Shown: positions 47,240 to 57,259 of the stretch, piece after piece
Numbering within the stretch: position 1 is the stretch's first letter
How the letters are laid out: every line of letters begins with the position of its first letter
Source of the DNA: Ganoderma boninense
Lineage: Eukaryota; Basidiomycota; Agaricomycetes; Polyporales; Polyporaceae
Direction of reading: 5' to 3'
Assembly: GCA_002900995.3 (NCBI GenBank)
Contig: CM035309.1
Coordinates: 3,726,389 to 3,790,388 of the forward strand
DNA: 64,000 bases
Position numbers and translations under genes: made by a program
The notes under the pieces: model-generated
What the model saw: the letters and a program-made list of their open reading frames with translations, nothing else
The model's database searches: none
Told to the model about the DNA's origin: nothing

Positions 47240-48997
47240 ATGGTCCGGCTGGACGATTTGAACGACGATGTTGTTTTACATCTCCTCGAACTTATACTTC
47301 GAGTGCAGAGCGGCGAATCTGATCCCCGTGCCGCTCTTGTCCCTCTTTCGTCTACTTGTAGATGGCTGCGCTGCCTCTCCAAGCCCCTCATATTCCAAAG
47401 GATCCATTGCACAGTAGGAATAGCCCCTCCAACGCCAGACTTTTACTTCCCTCCTTCCCTGTGGTCATACATCAGGTAAGCTTCTCACTCATCTGTGCAT
47501 AGTATCCTGCTCACCACCGTTTCACTGGTTTAGACATCTCACAATAATGGATGGCTGTCTCTATCAGACCCATGGGTTGGACCAGTTCATCTTTCCAAGC
47601 ATACTTCGAAGCCCTCCACGCCATATCCCACACCTGTACGTGTGCCAGGCGTTCATCGGCCCCGTAATCCAACATATACTGCGGCAAATGCCATTGTTGA
47701 CCAAGCTATCGCTCTACACCGACACCGGCGTGGTACACGGCCCTTATTGGACGTTCCTCCGCTTTGCCCTCGCTCTCCCACAACTTCGAGAATTCGAGAT
47801 GACTGGGCTGACCTTCTGCCCCGTCGTCGTGCCCAACGAAACCTTTGACCTCAGAGGCGAGACTTGCGCTCCCCTCACCATCTTCCGCTACGAGGCGATC
47901 CTGACGCGCGATCGGAAATACGCGATCTCCGTGGAGAAGGATGCCCTGGCTCTCGTCCTCGAAAAGATCCACCACTCCGTCGCCACGCTTGCGCTCCCCA
48001 GCGAACCTGCCCCGATCTCTCTCATGTCCAGCTTCGACTGGCCAAACCTGCGCGAGTTGAAGCTACGCGGGATGCTGTGGCCGGAACCACGGACGCCGCT
48101 CATCCTCCTCTTCGCCAACATGCCGCACCTCCGCTCGCTCGTCCTCGAGCTCAGGATCCCAGACGACAGCGAGCCGGAGGCGGTGTGGCCTCTCGGGATT
48201 CCGCCAGACACGAGGTTCCCATGGCCGGAGCTCGAGCAGTTGACGGTGGCAAACCCGCATCCCGACGATGAGCTGTTTGCCCACCTACCTCCGGGCCTCC
48301 GGTCACTCTCCCTGCCATCATGTCCGCGCAAGTGTGTAAAGGAATGGCTCTGGAGGGCGGAGTACCGATATAGTTTGTTCGACCATACTTTCTACCACCC
48401 ACAAGCATCGCGCCTGCTCGACAGCCTGAAACGATGTTCCGCTTCTGGGCTTAAGCACTTGGAGATCGAGTATGGCGCAGACGAAAGGGAATGCGACCTC
48501 TTGCAGCTTCTGGCGGCTGCATTTCCGGAACTTTCGTCTCTAACCCTCTACCGCTACCGTAGGAACCAAGAAACTGTCGTTTGTGTGGCAAGTCCATCAA
48601 TTATTGGCTGACGTTTTCCTCACTGAAGAGTACTGTTGCATCGCAGGAAGACATTGTCCGACCATTGGCACCATTAGAGTGCTTGCAGACCCTGTCCCTC
48701 CATCTTGACCTTGAGACGAGGCCGGTGCGCATTCGTGCAGGGTGGCCAGAAGTGGGCTTAAAAGTCTATGGTGGCGGTGCGCTCGAGCACTTCGTCGAGA
48801 TCCTTGAAGGAGTAGCGCTTCGGATTGCGCGCACTGTCAACAGGTCACTCGAGAGGGTGAGCTTGTGGATGCCGAGTCATGGGGACGGCCCCATGAACGC
48901 GAACTTCAGTGTCTATAGAGACGACATCGCCAACGATGTTCGCGTTCAACGGGAAGGATTCACTTCTCACGAGAGGGAAGATGTGTGGGGGCTTTGA
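47240..48997 (+). CDS. F-box/LRR-like protein B
   Basis: Three exons, 47240-47475, 47534-48587 and 48647-48997, give 546 residues. It is a close paralogue of A, with the F-box DDLNDDVVLHLLELILRV and LVPLSSTCRWLRCLSKPLIF, the shared HIPHLYVCQAFIGPVIQHIL block and the same leucine-rich strands. The end is GFTSHEREDVWGL. It differs from A in a longer loop (AEYRYSLFDHTFYHPQASRL) before the last repeats. The second intron begins with GC rather than GT: the donor reads gtg|gcaagt where A has gtg|gtgagt. GCAAGT is the usual form of functional GC-AG introns, and the downstream frame is intact, so the gene is probably functional. Role as for A; substrate unknown. Confidence 0.88.
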
Positions 48998-50389
48998 CAC
49001 TTTTAAGTACTGTGGTGTATCGAAGAGCGCGGACAGATGCCAAGTTACGGATGATGCAAGGCGGCAAATGCAGATGCCATTAGGGATGTATCTGGGAAAG
49101 ACGATGGTACACTGTGACGACGTATTCACCGGCAGCCTTCGGCGAGTGTCAATGCATTGGGATGTTAACATCTACTTAATTGATCTGGATTGGAATTTAG
49201 CTGTCTACTTCTAGGATATGTGCTTGATTTCTCAACCAACGTCCTCTCGTAGAACTGTACAAACTTGAGCACTAGAGCACCAGAGCACTCCCGCCAACCC
49301 TCCTGTATCACACCGATAAGCAGATCCCCATCAAGATTGACCTCATAATTCACACAAAACACACCTTCCACCAGGACGGAGCGAACTTCCTGGGCAGCTC
49401 CTTCGCAGCCAAAGACAGCCGAAGGGCACTGTGCCAGTGCCGCAGAGGTGACCGTCCATCAGCAACATGGAAACGCCTAGGCCACCATCAAGTCCAAAAG
49501 GCTAAGTCGAGGTGGACCATGGCAAACGGAGAGATGTGCGCAGGGGCTATATTACCCCCGATCCACTTCGCGCCCACAGGTATTTACTGTTTTGTTGGGA
49601 TCCACCCGACAGAGAAGGTAGCTGAATACCTCCAGCATCGGTGTCATCGTCTCGAAAGCGAGAGAGGCTGCCTAGTCGTCGTGACTATGGCACTAGACAT
49701 CCTCAAGTGGGGGCCTCGCTCCGCGGCAAGCTTGCGCTTCGAGTCCATGTGATTGCTTGCGGGCGTGACGCTGTTCGTTCGGAGGTCGTGGCGGGAGCAG
49801 CAGACCGCCTTGTCGTCCGCGGGCCACCTCTTGCGTCAGGAGAGCGCGTCCTCGAAGCACTGCAGGACCATGTTGTAATTGAGCTGCACTTCGCCACAAC
49901 CGCGATGGCGGGCAAGAGGTCAGTGAGGGGCTGGTGGTGAGCTTCTGCCTGACCCGAGCCATAGTTGCTTCGAGTTGGCGTACATGTTGTCGTCGCCAGC
50001 GGGGGAGACCTGGAAGAACGCGTCCTCTTCAGAAGAGTGTGCGTATTCTGTGTTCGCGAGGCCGTCCAGGCGACTGCAGAGAGCTCGCAGCTGATCATGT
50101 AGACGATGCTCGTCGGGAGGATCGAGGAGATGGCTGAGAGTATGGCATTATTTGCCCTATCAAATGATAGCTGCGTCACGAAGACTCGGAGGAGATCAGA
50201 GACTCGAGTCCGTCCCGGCTGCTAGACATTACAGACAAGAGCCTGACGACCAGGTTATATATAATACAGGGCCTTTGGCGGACGAAAACGGTGTTCGATG
50301 GGTCCATTTCCGCAACGGGATCATGGGCGCATTACGGAGAGGCGTGGATTGGGTAGAGGTCTGATAGAGCGAAGTACATACCTTTGACC
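48998..50389. other. 1.4-kb spacer with unclassified minus-strand relics
   Basis: No intact gene. On the minus strand, pieces such as DRANNAILSAISSILPTSIV and YMISCELSAVAWTASRTQNT (50055-50170) and CVNYEVNLDGDLLIGVIQEG (about 49290-49350) look like former coding sequence, but I cannot place them in a family and their frames do not join. Confidence 0.35.
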
Positions 50390-50925
50390 ACGCTACTCAT
50401 CGACCACGAACTGTTCCTTCTCCGGGTGCAGACAGTGTGCGGGACTGCAGCTGAAAGCCCTCGTCGAGGTAACGGTGGTCCACACATGGCCTGCTCTCCT
50501 CCTGTAACTCAATGTCCTTGCAGTGCTCCCAGGTCGTCCGTCAGACTCAGTTCCTCTGTTTCGTAGAAGACGCACAATTTGCGGAGCTCGTGGTCAAGGA
50601 TTGGGACGAAGGACGCGTCGGCGCTGTCCATGTCCACACTCGAGCATCCGGCAGTCATGAGCGACGTACGTTCGCTCGCCGGGAGGTCATGGTAGGACTC
50701 CTGGAGGCCGGCCTTCTGCTTCCCGAGTTGTATATGCTTATTGGGGACTGCATTATTTCCCGGAGAAGTCATCAGCCGGGTTGCGCACGAAAATAAGGGT
50801 GGAGGGGACGTACACGATATACTCCTCCCACTGCTTAGCCACCGCATCAGACTTCAACGAAGAGCTTCTCCTCCATTGAGAGAGCTCAGACCTAGACAGA
50901 GAACAGGGTCGCGACGCGGGAAGTC
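50390..50925 (-). pseudogene. Duplicated, decayed SPX-domain exons of the phosphate transporter
   Basis: On the minus strand, this copies exons 1-3 and the introns of the transporter at 43320-43930. The stretch QKAGLQESYHDLPASERTSL and VPILDHELRKLCVFYETEE matches QKAGLHESYHDLEANERTSL and LPLLDRELRKICVFYETEE. The start codon is changed (TTG where the parent has ATG), the first donor gtgcgt is lost, and the acceptor of the third exon reads ggaaa where the parent has ggaag. The frame stops after GALQGH, and the acidic region is partly deleted. No membrane-domain exons follow. It is head-to-head with F-box C, as the parent is with F-box A. Confidence 0.85.
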
Positions 50926-51190
50926 AAGCTCAGGTTCGGAAGCCAGGACAGAGGGTTAAAAACTGCATATAGCAGTAGGATGGTGGTAGCGTGGCATTTG
51001 AGGCCTGAGGTGCCGCCAGGTGATGGTTGGAGGTCGAGGAGAACTGAGACTTGAACGTTGAACTGTAGGAATATGGGAACAACTGGAAATAAATTGATCA
51101 ATCTGCATACGGTAAATCCAAGTTAACACCAACTATCGGACATTGAAATAACAAGTAACTTGTAATACAACAGCCGTTATATCTCGCCTG

Positions 51191-51204
51191 CCTGCCCTAA
51201 ATAT
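51191..51204 (+). promoter_or_regulatory. Shared F-box promoter word, copy C
   Basis: cctgccctaaatat, 119 bp upstream of the ATG of F-box C. It is the third instance of the word at a similar distance. Confidence 0.55.
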
Positions 51205-51309
51205 GTGAACGCCGAGCCGCGAAGTTGACGACTTCCGCTCCGTAGCTCCCCATCCCAGTTCCTTCAGTCTCATTATCAAACTCCGAGGATCCTACAAGCT
51301 GACCGCACG

Positions 51310-53113
51310 ATGGCCGGCTTTGATCGCCTGAATGACGATGTCGTCGTTTATCTTCTCCAGCTTATACTCCAGGCGGATCGGGAACGCAATAAGTCAGGTA
51401 CCCGCGCTGTCCTCGTCCCTCTTTCGTCCACATGCAAATGGTTGCGCGGCCTCTCCAAGCCACTCATATTCAGTAGAATCCATCGTACCATAGGAGTAGC
51501 ACCACCGACGCGACGGTTTTTTCTCCGTCGTTCCCTATACACCTACGTCCAGTGAGTCGCGCATCCATCTATGGGCGAGGCCCGACAGAAACTGACATAT
51601 TCATGGGTTGAGACATCTTATAGTGAAGGACGGCTGTATGGAACAAACAATGGGTCGTGACAACTTGACTTTCCCGAGCCTGCAACCCTGTGAGAAGCCG
51701 TCCTACGTGCCCCACCTCTACGTGTGCCGGGTGTTCCTCGGACCCGTCATCCAACGCGTCCTCAAGCACATGCCGTCGTTGACGAAGCTGTCACTTCGCA
51801 CTAACAGGGGAGTGGTCCATGGTCCCTATTGGACATTCCTCAACTTTGCCCTGTCTCTCCCGCATCTTCAAGAGTTCGAGATGATCGGGCTGACCTTCTG
51901 CCCTGTCGTGCTCCCCACCGAATCTCTCCAACTCGAGTCTGGCGCTCCCCTCACTGCCTTCCGCTACGAGGCATTCCTAACGCGCGACCGGGCATACGCG
52001 CGTGCCGCGGAGAAGGACGCCTTGGCTGTCGTCCTCGAAAAGATCCACCACTTCCTCGCCACGCTCGCGCTCCCCAGCGAACCTGCCCCCATCCACCTGA
52101 TGTCCGGCATCTCCTGGCCGAACCTGCGCGAGCTGAAGCTCCGCGGGATGCGATGGGCAGAACCGCGCACGCCCCTCATCCTCCTCTTCGCGACCATGCC
52201 GCACCTCCGCTCGCTCGTCCTCGAGCTCGTCGTGCCCGACGATGCGTCCCCGGAAGCCCTCTGGCCACGTGGACTCCCGCGAGACACTGAGTTCCCATGG
52301 CCCGAACTCGAGGAGCTCACCGTGGCGAACCCGCACCCTCACGACGAGATCTTCGCGCATCTGCCCACAAGCCTGCAGATGCTCGCGTTGCCCGCGTGCC
52401 CACGCAAGTGCGTCCAGCCTTGGCTGTGGAGGTACGAGGACGGCCGCCACTGGTTCCCGCGCCCGCCCACGTTCCACCTTCCGTCAGCGTCCGACGTGCT
52501 CGGCATCTTAGAACGTTGTCCGGCGGCTTCGCGGTCGCGGCTGACGCGCTTGGAGATGGAATATGGCGCGGACGAGGGGGAAGGCGACCTCTTGCGATAC
52601 CTCGGGATCGCTTTCCCGAATATAACGTCGCTCACATTCTATCGATACCGGGGGAGCGAAGAACTGGTCGTCCCCGTGGTGCGTTTCGCCGTCCGTTCGA
52701 GTGACCGACTATCCGTGATGCTAACGAGAGACCTATCCCACTGGCAATCATAGAGCGATATCGCCCATCCACTCGCCGCGCTTACTTCCTTGCGTACCCT
52801 TTGCGCCAACTTGGACTTGGAGACGGCGCCACCAGTGAAGAATGTTGGCGCATATGGAAGCGGCGGGTTCATGTACTTCCAAGACGCGCTGGATAGATTT
52901 TCGGAGGGTTTGGAGGATGTGGCGCGTCTGCTTGCAGGGAATTTGAGTCCATCGCTTGAGAGACTGAGCCTGTGGACGCCGACTAATGGACCGGGCCCGG
53001 GTAGTGAGAACTTCAGTGTGTTCTGGGATGGCTCGGAGAAGGACGGTCCTCTTCCACACATTCGACGGGAAGCCTTCACGTCCCACGAGCGACAGGATGT
53101 GTGGGGGATTTGA
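51310..53113 (+). CDS. F-box/LRR-like protein C
   Basis: Three exons, 51310-51551, 51613-52678 and 52754-53113, give 555 residues. It has the F-box DRLNDDVVVYLLQLILQADR and LVPLSSTCKWLRGLSKPLIF, with the same repeat order as A and B (YVPHLYVCRVFLGPVIQRVL, LPHLQEFEMIGLTFCPVV, WPNLRELKLRGMRWAE, MPHLRSLVLELVVP, FPNITSLTFYRYR) and the tail EAFTSHERQDVWGI. It is the most divergent of the three and the only one flanked by the SPX pseudogene. All introns are GT..AG and phases match A and B. As in the others, the conserved leucine positions argue that the protein is still under selection. Substrate unknown. Confidence 0.9.
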
Positions 53114-53449
53114 CACTCTTGAATTGGTTGCTCCTCGCAGTGCCGAGGGACAGTTGCGTGACTTTCTGTAGAGCCTCCGGCACTCACTAGTAGGCCTCAG
53201 CAAACGAGTTACACTGCATAGATTGCAAAACCGGCATTGAACATTGGAGACCTTGCTGGCGTGAGGATCGAGTCCCCACGCCAGTCCGTGCACTACTGGC
53301 ACACGCAAGCAAACTCGGGACAAAGTCTAGTTACCGTGCCTTGTACTGCCTATTGTGCTGGCACCAGATCAAGCGATACTACCCGTCCGAATCTTGCGTG
53401 CCACTGAAACCTTCCTCCTGATAAATCCTAGGAGGCTAGCGTCGCAGGA

Positions 53450-54590
53450 GCATCTTGCCGCCACTGCGCTTTCAACGATCCGGCGTAGAAGCGGTACGTT
53501 TCTTCGCAACTCTGAGTGAGACCACGGCCGGGGCTGTCAACGGGAAGTTCGTCCGCAGGCTCGGACCAAAACAAGTCCAGGACGATCCTGGCCTCCCAGA
53601 CTTCAACGATGGAGCTGTCGCTGCGACCTGCTCGAAGACAAGTTGCGGAGAGGATGATTCAGTCTCGAGAAGGCGGGCATAGTCCAAGGGGACGAGGACG
53701 TACCTCTCAGCCGAGCTTGAAGGTGTTGGACAGGGTACGTGGGCCGTCCGGATGGTCGAACTTGGAGTATCCGGGGACGATGCCAGTAGAACGGCTGTGG
53801 ACGCCGTAGATGTTCGCCGCCGGACCAAGGAGCCTGTGAAGGCCATTAAAAACATACTATGATCGACAGATATACACGAGACATACCCTTTTCTTCCTAG
53901 AACGAAGCCTGTTCATCTGAGTGGTCGACGATGAGGACGATTTCGATGCCCACGTCCCCGTGAAGGAGGATCGCACGGCTCGTAGCAAGTCGGTGTCCTG
54001 TAGCCTGCACGCGGTCATCAGCATCGAGAAGAGAGCGAGACTGAAGGATCGGCGCACCTCAAATTGCATCCCGTACGTTCATGACCATATCGCGGGTGTC
54101 CTGGATGAGAGGCCGCCCGACCTTGTTGACTATGACGTGCACACGACTCGGATCGCGATGCCTGTACAAGGGGCTGCGTGCTGGCCGCCACGTAAGGGAG
54201 GGAGGTTGCCATCTTCGGCACCGCGGAGAGGGATGCAGAAGTCTTCGAGTCGAAGCGGCCGAGGGGGATGAGATCAAGTCAGGCGTCGATGAGCAAGGTC
54301 AGAGGGAATTTGTTGGCAAACTCACAGCATCGTAGCGAGCCGCCTCCCATCGACGGCCGTCACGCTCTCCGAGGTCGCCGCCACACACCAGTCCAAAGGT
54401 ATGCTCCCAAGCTGAGTTTTACTATTTCTTCTCTGAATGTCGATCGAGCCGTCGCCACGAGTCGCTGCCGATTTGCAACCGGGGATCTTGGGAATATATA
54501 AGCTCAGCGGAGAGATCGATGTTCACGAGGCGACGCATGTCATGGACGCAGCGGTAGAGCCAGGATAAAGGAAGTGACCGCCAATGTCCA
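53450..54590 (-). pseudogene. FunK1-type protein kinase relic, copy 1
   Basis: On the minus strand, a segment reads VIVNKVGRPLIQDTRDMVMN followed by VRDAI. This resembles the helix before the catalytic loop of fungal-specific FunK1 kinases. It is followed, at 53908-53990, by LLHGDVGIEIVLIVDHSDE, the place of the HRD-type catalytic loop, ending in a stop (QASF then TAG). Upstream, VDGRRWEAARYDA near 54340 matches VDGRRRSMM in the second copy (57260-59590). The pieces are in several frames with no convincing splice sites. FunK1 kinases are large, expanded families in agaricomycetes. Confidence 0.4.
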
Positions 54591-55508
54591 ACACCTTCGA
54601 ACAAGACGTATACGGGTATGGCGTTGCCGGTCGCGGACCTGTCCTCATCCTCGTCTAGAAACAGAACCTCAGCTCGTCGACGTTCTCCATACGATAAGCG
54701 ATATTCATGCAGCTCACCTGAACCACGTCTGAAGCCTCATCAAACCACACTCTTCATCGCCAAGCATCAGATTTCAGACGATCGGATCGCGTCCGACAAC
54801 GAAATCAAGGCCTCCGAGGGGATCAATGAACGTTCAACACTTTGGCTGTCACTACGCAAGCCGTAAATTTCGACATTACCGTCGGAGCGAGCACAACCCG
54901 TACCTTCAAGCGAGTTTCTCCTAGGTTCGACCACAGTTGAGAGGGCGACATAGGGAGTACTAGATAGTCGTATGACGACGGTAGCTGTTGGATCGAGTTG
55001 GACCAGGACAACTCGCAGCGGAACAACTCTGTCCTCAAATTCTGAGCGCTCGTCGGGCCGATTCTCCCGAACTTGGCACGGACGGTTGGTCGAAGAGTCG
55101 AACCGCGGCTTCAAGTTGAAGTTGCCTCGCGACGTTGTACGCCCTAAAACTATCCACGTCTTTGCAACGCGACAAAGCTCTGAACATGTAAGCCTCAAAG
55201 ATTTCTCATGTTGGAGGTGTTCTGCCCTAGTCTGGCCACACGCACTAGTTGCTACGATGGGAGGACTCTGGCACGAGGTGGCCGTGTCGATCTGTAGTAT
55301 GTACATTTTCAAGATATATTCCAAGGAGTCTCGTTCCAGGCCATCGGCCCGTCAGGTAGGAACGTCGTGACAGTCCATGGACTACGGAGGGGTATAAGTG
55401 AGATTCAAAAATGACTACCGGGACGGCGAGGAAGGCATACGTACTATACACCAAACATCATCCTCCCTGACCATCACTTGAGGTCCCTTCGAAGACCACG
55501 CGAACACA
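54591..55508. other. Spacer with one long unclassified minus-strand frame
   Basis: A 185-codon minus-strand frame at 54767-55324 contains a stretch (GNFNLKPRFDSSTNRPCQVR and following) that does not resemble any family I know. It could be a relic of the adjacent kinase-like locus or chance. No other feature is supported. Confidence 0.3.
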
Positions 55509-57189
55509 TCAGTAGGAACGCGAATCCTCCTGCACCACTACTCTGGTCTGCAGCTCCCCGTCGACGCAAGCTCGAGCCACAACAAAGACAAGCCACAGTG
55601 GTTCATGCTCATATTTGAACATCCAAATCTCCTCCAGAGACGGAGCCAGTATTTGCGAGAGTTGTTCCGCGGCTGATGCCAGGGTGTCATCAAAATTGGG
55701 CTGTCCGTTGCGCGGCAGGTTACGGGTGACCATACGACCGGGTTTGGGACCAGGCATGCTATCGAAATCGAGATGGAGTTTGAGCAAACGGAGAGATCTC
55801 AGTGGCGCCAGAGCTTCCGCGAAGTCTGCCTAGAAGGTGGCGGTATGAGTCGGAAATTTGGGAAACGAGATGTAGCGTGTAAGGAATATGACAACGTACC
55901 ACTGCAACGTGATATTCTCCATGGTTCCGGAACCGATGGACTTCGAGGGTGGTCAGGTGCGGGAACTTGACCACCAAAACGTCGAGAAGCTCGGACTCAT
56001 GTGCATCTACTCTGTACTCCAGCTCCAGGGTTTGCAAAAGCGAGAGGTCGCACGCCCGAAGCACCTCAGCGAGATTTTCAGGCGCTAAAAGAGTGCAGTC
56101 CCAACGCCTGTGCTTGCGACCCTCGTACCATGAGGGCGGCTGATGCGGCTGGTTCTCATCGAATACCTGGATACACTTGTGAGGTCACAAGCGCAAAGAC
56201 AGCGTGTGAAGGGATGGCGGAAGATTGGTGTAGATCTCGTCGGCGGGGGCTGGGAGTGATATACGGAGGGTTTCAAGGCCAGGCCAAGGCAGTGTAGTGG
56301 ATAGGCCCTGCGGCCAGATCGCCATCGGACAGGGTACTGCACTTTGCAGCTCCGAGACCTCGAGCGCAAGCGATCGGAGAGAGGGCATCGACGAGAACAG
56401 AGTGACAACGGGAGTCGCGGGGTCCGACCAGCATTCTCCACGAAGCGTGAATTCCCGCAGCTGTGGCCAGTGGAGAGCAGATATCGCCCAGTGCATGGGA
56501 GCGGGTTCCACGGGGAGCAAGAGACTCTCGAGAGAGATGTGACGCTTGCGTTTGAGAAAATCGAGGACGGCCAACTCCGATGGAAAGTTCAACGGTTGCC
56601 GATAGTGTGGAAGTGTGTAATGAAGTGTCGTCAGCGGCGTGATCGTGGAGCCATCGAAGGTGTCATCGTCAAGCAGCTCTGGACAAATGTCGAGCCCGTC
56701 GATGTGCAGGTGGCGCAAGGGGAGGAGTGAAAGTATTGTCTGCATGGATTTCCAACATGTACCGTGAACGTCGATGTACCGCGCGTCCAGGCGCAGGGTC
56801 GTCAGTCGAGACAATGCGGGTAGTGTGGCGTCGATGATGTTGATCGCGCCGCATACCAAGGGGTCAACTACAGACGAATTCGACCGGGAGTATGCAGGAC
56901 AACAGCGATCGAGTTCCAACTTCTCGCAGCCGTATTAGTGAAGAATACCTGGATATGGGAGATGGACTCACCGAAGATGTGGCCACAGCGAGGATCGGAG
57001 GACCTCCTACGTCGCCGTCGACCTCGTCCCAGGCGATGACGGGCCCAGACGGTGGTAGCAGGCGCGGAACAGGACGGGACAGGATGCATCACGAAGCCAA
57101 CGACATGTTGACGACAAGCCACGGAGCTCTCTGTGTGGTCGGAGGACTTCGAAAAGCTTGAGGAGAACATCATCGTTCAATCGGGTGAA
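55509..57189 (-). pseudogene. F-box/LRR-like gene D with nonsense codons
   Basis: Minus strand. The start is FTRLNDDVLLKLFEVLRPHR and ELRGLSSTCRWLRDASCPVL, ending SSLWPHLR at a gtgagt donor. This exon contains an in-frame TAG at 57007-57009. The main exon (down to about 55900) reads LSRLTTLRLDARYIDVHG, LPLRHLHIDGLDICPELL, WPQLREFTLRGECWSD, MPSLRSLALEVSEL and LPPSLHTLSLRL, then TGA at 56185-56187, after which the same frame runs on with PHKCIQVFDENQPHQPPSWY and FPHLTTLEVHRFRNHGEY. The last exon codes ALAPLRSLRLLKLHLDFDSM to EEIWMFKYEHEPLWLVFVV and ends at 55509. There are two in-frame stops and no in-frame ATG at the 5' end. It is a separate branch from A-C, closer to E and to the relic at 46622-46835. 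Confidence 0.7.
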
Positions 57190-57259
57190 CCTTGTGCTAG
57201 ATTAGTGCGACGAAATCCGAGACAATGACATGTACGCTCACAGATCTGGCCGACTACCC

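Noticed and set aside
53255..53290. Possible tRNA (atcgagtcc with flanking ggcgtg/cacgcc)
   Set aside because: It forms a simple hairpin of about 8 bp. No D arm or anticodon arm fits around it.
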